Assembly: GCA_003242735.1 (NCBI GenBank)
Contig: QGVH01000007.1
Span: 92,113 to 156,112, forward strand
Source: a bacterium
GTDB taxonomy: Bacteria > Gemmatimonadota > Gemmatimonadetes > Longimicrobiales > RSA9
DNA: 64,000 bases
Reading direction: 5' to 3'
The position numbers and the translations under genes are program-made. The notes beneath the pieces are model-generated. The model was not told where the DNA came from. It searched no databases and saw only the letters and a list, made by a program, of their open reading frames with translations. Positions within the stretch are counted from its first letter, which is position 1; the number at the start of each line of letters is the position of its first letter. Positions 8,935-16,365 of the stretch are shown in pieces.

Positions 8935-9330
8935 ATGACCAAGAAGCAGCGGGCACACCTGGAGAAGCGGCTGTTGCGCGAGCGCGAGCGTGCACTCAAG
9001 GTGCTCGCCCGCTTCAATGAGGACACGATCGAGGCGCGCACGGGCGGCGACGGCGACCTCACGTTCTACCCGCTGCACCTCGCGGACGAGGGGACGGACA
9101 CGATCGAGCAGGAGAAGGGCTTCCTCCTGGCGAGCAAGGAGGGCCGGCTCGTCTACTGGATCGACGACGCGCTCCGCACGCTCTACCGCGAGCCCGAGCG
9201 CTTCGGCAAGTGCATTGATTGCGGCCGCGAGATCTCCTTCGAGCGGCTGGACATCGTACCTTGGGCGCGGCTGTGCATCGACTGCCAGCGCATCCAGGAG
9301 GAGCGCTTCGGCCTCGAGGAAGCCGCCTGA
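8935..9330 (+). CDS. DksA/TraR-type C4 zinc-finger protein
   Basis: The 131-residue protein begins with a helical, charged segment (KKQRAHLEKRLLRERERALKVL) resembling the DksA coiled coil. It ends with a C4 zinc finger, CIDCGREISFERLDIVPWARLCIDCQR, matching the DksA/TraR signature of two CxxC pairs. DksA proteins enter the secondary channel of RNA polymerase and alter promoter kinetics together with ppGpp. This one keeps the overall size, but the region between coil and finger is replaced by a ~45-residue insertion (TFYPLHLADEGTDTIEQEKG), as in many short DksA-like proteins. A transcription role is therefore a family inference. The gene is monocistronic by spacing. Confidence 0.9.
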   Translation: MTKKQRAHLEKRLLRERERALKVLARFNEDTIEARTGGDGDLTFYPLHLADEGTDTIEQEKGFLLASKEGRLVYWIDDALRTLYREPERFGKCIDCGREISFERLDIVPWARLCIDCQRIQEERFGLEEAA

Positions 9331-9412
9331 CGACGACGCCCGGCCGCCGCTCCCGGCGCCCGGGCGTCCCGACCCCACTCCCCGCCCGGCGACCCAACGG
9401 GCGCCGCAATGG

Positions 9413-9442
9413 TTGACGCCTCCCGCCTCCAGACTCTAGGTT
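9413..9442 (+). promoter_or_regulatory. Probable sigma70-type promoter
   Basis: TTGACG at 9413-9418 is followed after 18 bp by TAGGTT at 9437-9442. Transcription would start near 9449, about 20 bp before the small membrane protein gene. The -10 form TAGnnT recurs at other predicted promoters in this window (16159 and 54768). Confidence 0.5.
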
Positions 9443-9467
9443 CCGACGGAAACGCTCCAGGCCCGTG

Positions 9468-9710
9468 ATGATCCTGGCTTCCGTATCCCTCGGCTTCGCC
9501 CTCCTGGTGGCAGCGGCGGTGGTCGTGCACTACCGGCGTCGCGCCGCGTCTTCCGAGCCCGAACCCATCCTGACGGACGAGATGATCCGCCAGATCGAAC
9601 GGGAGGGCTGGCTTCACCTCGACGACGGCGAGCCGCTCGACCTGGACGAGATCCGCCAGCAGGAGGAGCAGTTCTGGGAGGAATCGTGGGACGAACCCGA
9701 CGAGTGGTGA
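9468..9710 (+). CDS. Small single-pass membrane protein (80 aa)
   Basis: The protein starts MILASVSLGFALLVAAAVVVHYRRR, one N-terminal transmembrane helix followed by a positive stop-transfer cluster. A very acidic cytoplasmic tail (QIEREGWLHLDDGEPLDLDE...QQEEQFWEESWDEP) follows. A GTG directly before the ATG is an alternative start. Its TGA stop shares a base with the ATG of the D-aminoacylase gene (TGATG at 9708-9712), so the two are translationally coupled. The function is unknown; the acidic tail suggests binding to a partner protein. Confidence 0.72.
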   Translation: MILASVSLGFALLVAAAVVVHYRRRAASSEPEPILTDEMIRQIEREGWLHLDDGEPLDLDEIRQQEEQFWEESWDEPDEW

Positions 9711-11383
9711 TGCTCTCTCGTGCGGCGGCCCTCGCCGCGGCGTGCATCGGCGTGGCCGCCCTGCCGAACACGACCCTCGCACAGACGCCCGCCGGCACGC
9801 CGGCGTACGATTACCTGATCCGCGGCGGCACCGTCGTGGACGGCACCGGCGCGCCCGCGTTCACCGCCGACGTCGCGGTTCGCGGCGACCGAATCGTCCG
9901 CGTCTCGCGTGAGCCGATCCCGCCCGAACAGGCGCGCACGGTCCTGAACGCGCGCGGGCTCGTCGTCGCACCCGGCTTCATCGACACGCACGCGCACGTC
10001 GAAGCGCTGCCGGCCCGACCGCTCGCCGAGAACTACCTGCGCCAGGGCGTCACGACCGTCGTATACGCACCCGACGGCGGAATGCCGTGGCCGTTCGGCG
10101 AGTACATCGCGCGCCTGCGCGAGCGCGGCCACGCGCCGAACATCGTGCTCTTCGCGGGCTTCAACACCGCCCGCAGCCACGTCATGGGCAGCGCGAACCG
10201 CGCGCCCACGCCCGAGGAACTCGAGCGCATGAAGGCCATGGTCGAGGAGGCCATGCGCGAGGGCGCGATCGGCATCTCGACCGGCCTGCGCTACGTCCCC
10301 GGCACGTACGCGACCACGGAGGAGGTGATCGAGGTCGCGCGCGTCGCCGCCCGTTACGGCGGGATCTACTCCTCGCACATCCGGGATGAGGGCGAGGGCG
10401 TGATCGAGGCGGTGGCGGAGGTGATCCGGATCGCGCGCGAGACCGGCATGCCCGCCCAGGTCTCGCACCACAAGCTCATGGGCCAGCCCCAGTGGGGCCA
10501 GAGCGTGCGCACCCTCGCCATGATCGACTCGGCCCGCGCCGAGGGGCTCGACATCACCATCGACGCCTACCCGTACACCGCCACGTCCACCGGCACGGCC
10601 GTGCTCTTCCCCTCGTGGGCGCTCGCCGGCGGCCGCGACTCGCTCCGTGCACGGCTCGAGGATCCGGCGACGCGTGCACGCATCGTGGAGGGCATCAAGC
10701 GCACCATCCTCGAGGAGCGCGGCGGCGGCGACCTCTCCCGCATCCAGCTCGCCGCCGTGTCGTTCAACCGCGCGTGGGAAGGGAAGACGTTCGCGGACAT
10801 CGCGCGCGAGCGCGGCCGCGAGCCGGACCTGGACTTCGCCGCGGAACTCGCCATCGAGATCCAGCTCCAGGGCGGCGCGAGCGGCGTGTGGCACGTGGTG
10901 GATGAAGAGGACGTGCGGCGCATCCTGCGCCACCCGTGGACCATGATCTCCTCCGATGGCGAGCTCTCGGCGCTCGGCCACGGGCACCCGCACCCCCGCG
11001 GCTACGGCGCCTTCGCCCGCGTGCTCGGCCACTACGTGCGCGAGGAGGGCGTGCTGACGCTCGAGGAGGCGGTGCGCAAGATGACCTCGCTGCCCGCCTG
11101 GCGGATCGGCCAGCCGGAGCGCGGCAGGATCGCGGAAGGGATGTACGCCGACATCGTGGTGTTCGACCCGGCGCGGATCCGGGATCGCGCCACGTTCGCC
11201 GACCCGCACCAGTTCGCGGTCGGCGTGGAGCACGTGCTGGTCAACGGCGTGCCCGTCATCGTCGGCGCGTCGCTCACCGGCGAGAAGCCCGGGCGGGTGC
11301 TGACCCGGGGCGGCGGTTCTCACACGCCCCGGAAATCGGTCTCGATGACCTCCATGCCGCTGGCCGTCCTCACCAGCCGGTAG
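9710..11383 (+). CDS. Secreted N-acyl-D-amino-acid deacylase (D-aminoacylase family)
   Basis: The 557-residue amidohydrolase has a signal peptide at residues ~1-25 (LAAACIGVAALPNTTLAQ), so it works in the periplasm. The N-terminal beta-sandwich strand DYLIRGGTVVDGTG leads into the TIM barrel with the metal-binding HxH of GFIDTHAHVEAL. Later metal and substrate elements are SSHIRDEGEGV, VSHHKLMG and the catalytic aspartate of TMISSDGELSALGHGHPH. The C-terminal strand returns as GMYADIVVFDPARI. The family removes acyl groups from N-acyl-D-amino acids, which fits recycling or scavenging of D-residues from cell walls. The start at 9710 overlaps the preceding stop codon. The last ~20 codons overlap the convergent thyX by 64 bp. 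Confidence 0.9.
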   Translation: MLSRAAALAAACIGVAALPNTTLAQTPAGTPAYDYLIRGGTVVDGTGAPAFTADVAVRGDRIVRVSREPIPPEQARTVLNARGLVVAPGFIDTHAHVEALPARPLAENYLRQGVTTVVYAPDGGMPWPFGEYIARLRERGHAPNIVLFAGFNTARSHVMGSANRAPTPEELERMKAMVEEAMREGAIGISTGLRYVPGTYATTEEVIEVARVAARYGGIYSSHIRDEGEGVIEAVAEVIRIARETGMPAQVSHHKLMGQPQWGQSVRTLAMIDSARAEGLDITIDAYPYTATSTGTAVLFPSWALAGGRDSLRARLEDPATRARIVEGIKRTILEERGGGDLSRIQLAAVSFNRAWEGKTFADIARERGREPDLDFAAELAIEIQLQGGASGVWHVVDEEDVRRILRHPWTMISSDGELSALGHGHPHPRGYGAFARVLGHYVREEGVLTLEEAVRKMTSLPAWRIGQPERGRIAEGMYADIVVFDPARIRDRATFADPHQFAVGVEHVLVNGVPVIVGASLTGEKPGRVLTRGGGSHTPRKSVSMTSMPLAVLTSR

Positions 11384-12099
11384 TCCCCGAACAGCTCGGG
11401 AGCTTCGGCCTGGAAGACCTTGAGCAGCGCGATGGCGAGCCGGCGGATCTCCGCCTCCGCGCCCTCGGCGCCCCGCAGCTCCAGCACGTGACGCCACGCC
11501 CGCGCGTTCCCCGTCACCACGATCTTCGTCTCCACCGAGTTGGGCAGCACGCTGCGCGCCGCCTGCCGCGCCCGCTTGCGCCGCTGCGTGGCCGACGGCT
11601 CGTCCTTCACCTGCTCCTCGATCCGCGCGAGCAGCGCACGGTACTCCTCCAGCGAGCGCTCGCAGCTCCGTCGCCAGATCTCGAACGCCTCCGTCCCTTC
11701 CTCGATCTCCGGCGGCAGCACGAAGCCCACCTCCGACTCGTCCACGTACCGCTGGCTGAGCTGCGAGAACGAGAGGTGGCGGTGCCGCACGAGCTCGTGC
11801 GTGAGGGAGCGGCTCACGCCCTCGATGAGAACGGTCCAGACCGCGTGCTCGATCACGCTGCCGTGGCGCACCTTCAGGATGTTGGCCAGGTACTCGCGGT
11901 TCGACGTGCGCCCCTGGATCAGCTTGTGGCCGCCCTCGAACCCCGCATCGGGCCCGAAGCTGAGGTAACAGATGCGACCCGCGAACTCGGCCACGGCCTG
12001 CGCCGGCACATCCGTGTCGCTCTTCCAGTTGATGTGCGGCGCGCCCAGGAACTGCTGGCGCGCGATGACCGTGACCTTCGGCTCGCGGAAGATCTGCAT
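11320..12099 (-). CDS. thyX: Flavin-dependent thymidylate synthase
   Basis: The 259-residue enzyme makes dTMP from dUMP using FAD, NADPH and methylenetetrahydrofolate. The family signature RHR-x7-S is present in HELVRHRHLSFSQLSQRY. Other conserved blocks are CYLSFGP, HGSVIEHAVWTVLIEGVSRS and NARAWRHVLELRG. The ATG at 12099 gives the usual ThyX length and start; the open frame upstream to 12402 has no family similarity and is left out. ThyX replaces ThyA in many bacteria, so this organism may not need dihydrofolate reductase for dTMP synthesis. The 3' end overlaps the converging D-aminoacylase gene. Confidence 0.96.
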   Translation of the reverse strand: MQIFREPKVTVIARQQFLGAPHINWKSDTDVPAQAVAEFAGRICYLSFGPDAGFEGGHKLIQGRTSNREYLANILKVRHGSVIEHAVWTVLIEGVSRSLTHELVRHRHLSFSQLSQRYVDESEVGFVLPPEIEEGTEAFEIWRRSCERSLEEYRALLARIEEQVKDEPSATQRRKRARQAARSVLPNSVETKIVVTGNARAWRHVLELRGAEGAEAEIRRLAIALLKVFQAEAPELFGDYRLVRTASGMEVIETDFRGV

Positions 12100-12340
12100 C
12101 GTGGACTCTCCAGCGCCTTCGTTGTTGGGTGGAACGGGGAACGCCGCGCGTCGTGGTCGAGGGCCGCGGCGCCGGCCGGCCAAGGTACGCCGCCGCGCCC
12201 CCGACCGACAAGGCCGGACCGCCGGGCGCCGCGGCTGGGCACACCGGGCGAGGCGAGCGGCGGCGCACGGCTTGCGGGTCGACCCACGCGCCGCCAAGAT
12301 GGACGGCCCACGGACCAGCAACGACCACGGCAGAGCACGG

Positions 12341-12613
12341 ATGACCGAACCCACGGTACGCTTCCAGCCCACGCCCAACCCCAACGCCGGCAAGTTCGCC
12401 ACAGACCGGACCGTCGTGCAGAGCGGGTCCAGGTCCTACTTCTCCGCGGAACAGGCGGCCGGCGACCCCGTCGCGGAGGCGCTGTTCGCCATCCCCGGCG
12501 TGGCCAGCGTCTTCATGGTCGCGGACTTCATCACCGTCACCAAGACGCCGCAGGCGCGATGGGAGGATCTCGCGCCCCGCGTCGAGCAGGTCATCCGCGA
12601 GACGCTGCGGTGA
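12341..12613 (+). CDS. Nfu/NifU N-terminal-domain protein
   Basis: The 90-residue protein is a stand-alone Nfu N-terminal domain. It begins with RFQPTPNPNAGKFATDR, the characteristic start of this domain, and continues with SRSYFSAEQAAGDPVAEALFAIPGVASVFMVADFITVTK. The cysteine-bearing C-terminal NifU-like module that carries the iron-sulfur cluster is absent. A direct scaffold role is therefore not expected, and an accessory role in cluster transfer is inferred. It is divergent from thyX across a 241-bp gap and lies 61 bp before a peptidase gene on the same strand. Confidence 0.85.
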   Translation: MTEPTVRFQPTPNPNAGKFATDRTVVQSGSRSYFSAEQAAGDPVAEALFAIPGVASVFMVADFITVTKTPQARWEDLAPRVEQVIRETLR

Positions 12614-12674
12614 CCGGCGCCGCCCTCACCACGCCCCCTCCACGGCGCGGGGCCGCGCCACGGACGAGGAGCGA

Positions 12675-14003
12675 ATGAGTACGCACGCGTCGGACGGCGC
12701 GCTCTACGCCTCGCGCCGCGCCCGCGTGCTGGACGCGCTGGCGCCCGACGGGGTGATGATCCTGCCCGCAGCGCCCGAGCTGCGCCTCGGCCGCGACCTG
12801 GAGCTGCGCTATCAGCCCGACCCGGACCTCTACTACCTCACCGGATACACGGAGCCGGAAGCCGTCGCCGTCCTCGCGCCGTTCCGGTCCGAGGCGCCGT
12901 TCACCCTCTTCGTGCGGCCCCGGGACCCGGAACGAGAGCTGTGGACCGGACCCCGCGGCGGCACCGAGGCGGCGCTCGCCGTGTTCGGCGCGGACGAGGC
13001 GTACCCGATCGGCGAGCTGCCCGAGCGCCTGCCCGCCATCATCGCAGAGGCGAGCACCGTCTACTTCCGCCTCGGCACCGGCCGCGACGACGTCGAATCC
13101 CTCGTGCGCACGTGCCTGATCCGCGCCCAGCGCGGCCGTCAGCGCGAGGGGCGCGGCCCGCGCACCCTCGTCGACCCGGGAGCCATCCTGGACGACATGC
13201 GGCTCATCAAGGACGCCCACGAGATCGCGCTGCTCAGGGACGCGGCGCGCATCACCGCCGAGGCGTTCCGGGAGGCGGCACCGCGGATCCGGGCGGGCGC
13301 GGGCGAGTGGGAGATCGAGGCCGCCCTGGACGCCGCCTTCCGCAAGCGCGGCGCCTCCGGACCCGCGTTCCCGACCATCGTCGCCGCGGGCGCCAACGCC
13401 ACCGTGCTGCACTACACGGACAACACCGCCACCCTCGAGGCAGGCCAGCTCCTCCTGATCGACGCCGGCGCCCGCTACCGCATGTACTGCGGCGATGTCA
13501 GCCGCACCTTCCCGGTCTCCGGCGCGTTCTCACCGGAGCAGCGCGATGTGTACGACGTCGTGCTCGCCGCGCACGACGCCGCCATCGCGCAGGTCAGGCC
13601 CGGCAGCACCATCGAGCAGGTGCACGAGGCGGCGCTCCGCACCGCGCTCGCGGCGCTCGTCGACCTGGGCGTGTTCCGGGGGACCGTGGACGAGTTGCTG
13701 GAGAAGAAGGAAGAGTACCGCGCGTTCCTGCCGCACCGGACGTCGCACTGGCTGGGACTGGACGTGCACGACGTCGGCGACTACGAGACGGCCGGCCAGC
13801 ACCGCCGCCTCGTGCCCGGAATGGTCCTCACCGTCGAGCCCGGGATCTATTTCCCCGCGAGCCACGACGCCGTCCCCGCCACGCTCCGGGGGACCGGCAT
13901 CCGTATCGAGGACGACGTCCTCGTCACGCCCTCCGGGCACGAGGTGCTGACCGCGGCGCTGCCGGCCGCCGCAGAAGAGATGGAAGCGATGGTGCGCGGG
14001 TGA
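12675..14003 (+). CDS. pepP: Xaa-Pro aminopeptidase (M24B family)
   Basis: The 442-residue protein has an N-terminal creatinase/aminopeptidase-P domain (residues ~1-150, with YLTGYTEPEAVAVL) and a C-terminal pita-bread M24 metallopeptidase domain. The metal ligands can be placed: LLIDAGARY and YCGDVSRTFP give the two Asp, HRTSHWLGLDVHDVG the His, and TVEPGIYF and GIRIEDDVLVT the two Glu. It removes N-terminal residues preceding proline, in the cytoplasm, with two Mn or similar ions. Length and order match PepP of other bacteria. It lies 61 bp after the Nfu-like gene and may be co-transcribed with it. Confidence 0.93.
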   Translation: MSTHASDGALYASRRARVLDALAPDGVMILPAAPELRLGRDLELRYQPDPDLYYLTGYTEPEAVAVLAPFRSEAPFTLFVRPRDPERELWTGPRGGTEAALAVFGADEAYPIGELPERLPAIIAEASTVYFRLGTGRDDVESLVRTCLIRAQRGRQREGRGPRTLVDPGAILDDMRLIKDAHEIALLRDAARITAEAFREAAPRIRAGAGEWEIEAALDAAFRKRGASGPAFPTIVAAGANATVLHYTDNTATLEAGQLLLIDAGARYRMYCGDVSRTFPVSGAFSPEQRDVYDVVLAAHDAAIAQVRPGSTIEQVHEAALRTALAALVDLGVFRGTVDELLEKKEEYRAFLPHRTSHWLGLDVHDVGDYETAGQHRRLVPGMVLTVEPGIYFPASHDAVPATLRGTGIRIEDDVLVTPSGHEVLTAALPAAAEEMEAMVRG

Positions 14004-14031
14004 GGCCGCGGTGCGAGCCGCCGCTGGCCGC

Positions 14032-14562
14032 TCAGGCCGCCACCGCCTGCGCCAGGGCGGGCTTCGAGGCCGCGTACCGGCGCACCAGCGCCGCCGCCCG
14101 GCGGTTCACGCCCCGCTCCGTCACCGGCCGCCCGTCCCGCCACTGCTCGTAGTGCACCACCTCGTGCGCCAGGTCGTGCAGCACCTTCGCCAGCGCCGCG
14201 GAGCGCCCGTAGCCGTAGACCGTCTCCATCACGCGCATCGCGCCGGCGCCGAGGTAGATCCGGACCACGTCGGCCGGCGAGTGGTCCGCCGGCGGGATCA
14301 CGAACACCGCCCACCCCGCCGGCCCGTCGTGACCCATCACCGTCGCCTGCGGCACCACCGTCACCAGCACCGGGTGGCGGAAGTCCACCTCCCGCCTCAG
14401 CCACCGCGCGAACGCCTTGAGCTCCGCCCGCGCATCCTCGGGCACGCCGGGGTAGAACCGCAGCCGGAACCCGGGCAGGCCGGTCCGGATGATCCGCGGC
14501 TCCCGTGCCCGATGGGGCGGGCCGTGGGCGTACAGGAAGTCTAACTTCTTGTCATACAGCAC
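14032..14562 (-). CDS. Hypothetical HExxH-containing protein
   Basis: The GTG at 14562 is chosen because GGAGGT lies 5 bp upstream; the longer open frame beyond it has unrelated composition. The 176-residue protein contains KVLHDLAHEVVHYEQWRDG, a zinc-type HExxH motif with a following Tyr and Gln, about 40 residues before the end. Upstream is a beta-rich region (RIIRTGLPGFRLRFYPGV, VLVTVVPQATVMG, GWAVFVIPPADH). It has no signal peptide. The arrangement resembles SprT-like or other small gluzincin-like proteins, but no third ligand is obvious, so peptidase activity is only a suggestion. Confidence 0.75.
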   Translation of the reverse strand: MLYDKKLDFLYAHGPPHRAREPRIIRTGLPGFRLRFYPGVPEDARAELKAFARWLRREVDFRHPVLVTVVPQATVMGHDGPAGWAVFVIPPADHSPADVVRIYLGAGAMRVMETVYGYGRSAALAKVLHDLAHEVVHYEQWRDGRPVTERGVNRRAAALVRRYAASKPALAQAVAA

Positions 14563-14684
14563 GTTGCACCTCCACTGCCGGCATCGGCAATCCCCGGGCC
14601 GTCCCGCCGCCAGGACCGCCGCGTGCCGCAGCGCGTCCCGGCCCGCCGGGGCCGGCCCTGCCGCCCACTGGTACACGCCCTCCC

Positions 14685-14714
14685 TCGACGGAAGTTCCTG
14701 AACAGTGTTATGTT
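14685..14714 (+). promoter_or_regulatory. Possible promoter overlapping the TetR-type operator
   Basis: TCGACG at 14685-14690 followed after 18 bp by TATGTT at 14709-14714 is a fair sigma70-type match. The -10 box lies at the inner edge of the palindrome at 14700-14728, so a bound repressor would block polymerase. This is the usual layout of an autoregulated TetR gene. Confidence 0.4.
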
Positions 14715-14728
14715 CCTGAACACCGTTC
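14700..14728. promoter_or_regulatory. Palindromic operator, TetR-type
   Basis: The arms GAACAGTGTT (14700-14709) and AACACCGTTC (14719-14728) are inverted repeats matching at 9 of 10 positions around a 9-bp centre. The sequence GTTCCTGAACA also occurs twice as a direct repeat (14694 and 14712). It lies 13 bp before the start of a TetR-family gene remnant, the usual place for its operator. Confidence 0.6.
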
Positions 14729-14741
14729 GGCAGCGCGGGGC

Positions 14742-14955
14742 ATGGGCACTGGCGAACGCCGCCAGCGGCGGCGCGGAGCGCTCCGGGCCCGGATCGTCGA
14801 GGCGCCCTCGGGATCCTCGAGGCAGAGGGGCCCGATGCGCTCTCCAGCCGCTCCAGCGCCGAGCGGATCGACGACTTGCCGGCGACCGTCTACCTCTACG
14901 TCCGCGGCGAGGAGGCGTTGCTCCGGGAGCTCGCCGCGGTAGGGGACCGTCCGCC
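14742..14955 (+). pseudogene. TetR-family regulator remnant (DNA-binding domain only, frameshifted)
   Basis: The first frame from ATG 14742 reads ERRQRRRGALRARIVEA, the start of a TetR helix-turn-helix domain. Near 14800 the coherent frame moves by one base and continues LGILEAEGPDALSSRSSAERI and then LPATVYLYVRGEEALLRELAA, the rest of the DNA-binding domain, where T-V-Y-L-Y is the recognition helix end. After ~14955 no TetR ligand-binding domain can be found in any frame. The gene is therefore both frameshifted and truncated. Its likely operator and promoter just upstream still look intact. Confidence 0.7.
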
Positions 14956-15158
14956 GCCAGCCGCAGGCGGCCTCGCCGCTGACGATTGGACCGGCGTTCG
15001 TCCGGGGACCCGCTGGCGCGCCGGGAGGCTGGGCCCCATATTGGCCCCCGGCGACCGTCAACCGGTCCCGGCGATCCGCCGCGGGCGGAGCCGGGCCGCC
15101 CGTCGGAGGCGGGCAGGGCGCGCAGACGCCCCACCCGTCACCTGCGATGCGAACGTGC

Positions 15159-15192
15159 AGGCCCCTCCTGGCCGATCGGCCGGGAGGGGCCT
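15159..15192. repeat. 34-nt perfect stem-loop
   Basis: The sequence is self-complementary over its full length, with one G-U pair if transcribed, and folds into a continuous ~15-bp stem centred on GGCCGATCGGCC. It ends 22 bp before the ATG of the downstream histidine kinase and has no T-run. It could be a transcript-stabilising leader hairpin, a protein-binding site or a weak terminator of the decayed TetR gene. Confidence 0.6.
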
Positions 15193-15213
15193 CGACATTC
15201 TGGTAGAGGGACC

Positions 15214-16161
15214 ATGATCCAGGAGGAAAGGCCGGGGTGGCTCCGCCACGCGCGCGAGCGCCTCGCCGCGCTACGGCCACACGATGCCCTGCACCGTCTC
15301 GCGGACACGGCGCACGGCCTGTTCAAACGCGGCCGTGCGGACGGAGCGCGGTCCACGCCGGAGACAGCGGCACCGCCCCATGAGGACGGGAGAGTCGCGG
15401 GAGGTGCGCAGCCGGACCGGAAGACGCTGGAGACGATCGAGCTGCGGGACGAGCTGCTCGCCGTCGTCTCCCACGACCTCCGCAATCCGCTGAGCACCAT
15501 CTCGCTGTGCACGACGATCATCGCGGACATGCTGCCGCGGCCCGCCCGGACGCGCGAGGTCATGCGGCGGCTTGAGGTGATCCGCCGCTCCGTGGACCAG
15601 ATGGAGCGGCTCATCCAGGACCTGCTCGACGCCGCACGGGCCGACGCTGGTCGGCTCACCCTGGAGCCACACGAGTTCCCGCTGGGTCCGCTCCTCGCGG
15701 AGGCGGTCCTCACCCTCCGTCCGCTCGCCGCGGAGAAGGCGCAACGGTTGGCGGTCGTGGTGGCCGACGGCGTGCCGCCCGTCCGGGCGGACCGCCAGCG
15801 CACGTTGCAGGTGGTTTCCAACCTCGTCGGCAACGCGATCAAGTTCACCCCGCCCGGCGGCAGGATCACGGTTCGCGCCCGGCGCGAGGGGCGGGAGGTG
15901 GTGGTGTGCGTCGAGGACAGCGGCGCCGGCATCGCGTCCGAGGACCTGCCCCACGTGTTCGAGCGCTTCTGGCAGGCGAAGAACGAGCGCCGCAGGGGCG
16001 CCGGCCTCGGTCTCGCCATCGCCCGGAGCATCGTGGAGGCGCAGGGTGGGCGGATCTGGGTGGAGAGCCGACCCGGCCACGGCTCCCGGTTCTCCTTCAC
16101 CCTGCCCCTCGCGCGACCCAGGACCGGCATCGGCATTGACGCGCCGCGCGGCTCCGCTTAG
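15214..16161 (+). CDS. Cytoplasmic sensor histidine kinase
   Basis: The 315-residue protein has no transmembrane helix. A variable N-terminal ~75 residues is followed by a HisKA dimerisation domain with the phospho-acceptor in VVSHDLRNPLSTIS. A HATPase domain follows, with N box VSNLVGNAIKFTPPGG, G1 DSGAGI, F box VFERFWQ and G2 GAGLGLAIARSIVE. The ATG at 15214 comes after a short AGAGGG sequence and a strong leader hairpin. No response regulator is adjacent, so it is an orphan kinase. The -35 and -10 boxes of the metH promoter lie inside its last codons, and its TAG stop is part of the -10 box. Confidence 0.9.
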   Translation: MIQEERPGWLRHARERLAALRPHDALHRLADTAHGLFKRGRADGARSTPETAAPPHEDGRVAGGAQPDRKTLETIELRDELLAVVSHDLRNPLSTISLCTTIIADMLPRPARTREVMRRLEVIRRSVDQMERLIQDLLDAARADAGRLTLEPHEFPLGPLLAEAVLTLRPLAAEKAQRLAVVVADGVPPVRADRQRTLQVVSNLVGNAIKFTPPGGRITVRARREGREVVVCVEDSGAGIASEDLPHVFERFWQAKNERRRGAGLGLAIARSIVEAQGGRIWVESRPGHGSRFSFTLPLARPRTGIGIDAPRGSA

Positions 16162-16164
16162 GAT
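16136..16164 (+). promoter_or_regulatory. metH leader promoter
   Basis: TTGACG at 16136-16141 and TAGGAT at 16159-16164 are separated by exactly 17 bp. The -10 box includes the stop codon of the preceding kinase gene. Transcription would start near 16171 and produce a ~195-nt leader ahead of metH. Confidence 0.7.
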
Positions 16165-16170
16165 TGCGAT

Positions 16171-16365
16171 GTTCCATTGACGGAGTACCGGCGGACGGAT
16201 TTGTTCGGCCGCTTGCCACCGCCGGGCGGTGCGCTCCCCCACCGGGGCGCCGGACCGCCGAACCAAAGGTCTAAAGTGCCGGGTAGCCAAACACTGTCGA
16301 TCCGTTGACTGGCGGCCCCGCACGAGTACGCAGCGGGGCTTTTTCTTTGTCGCGCTGAACGCCCG
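16171..16365 (+). promoter_or_regulatory. metH 5' leader, candidate attenuator or riboswitch
   Basis: The leader holds several GC hairpins (for example CACCG/CGGTG near 16217-16231, and 16231-16250) and ends in an intrinsic terminator directly before the metH start. The segment CGGGGCGCC at 16243-16251 takes part in the 16231-16250 hairpin. It can instead pair with GGCGGCCCCG at 16311-16320, which contains the 5' arm of the terminator. The two folds exclude each other, as in attenuators. I could not match the sequence to SAM, SAH, cobalamin or tetrahydrofolate riboswitch cores, so any ligand is unknown. Confidence 0.55.
16315..16348 (+). terminator. Intrinsic terminator 17 bp before metH
   Basis: GCCCCGC (16315-16321) and GCGGGGC (16333-16339) form a 7-bp stem with an 11-nt loop, followed at once by TTTTTCTTT (16340-16348). 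It is the clearest Rho-independent terminator in the window. It lies after the metH promoter and before the metH start codon. Confidence 0.88.

Noticed and set aside
16171..16314. Cobalamin or SAM riboswitch before metH
   Set aside because: I looked for the cobalamin core and SAM-I/IV blocks and found no convincing match; only the terminator and alternative pairing are supported.
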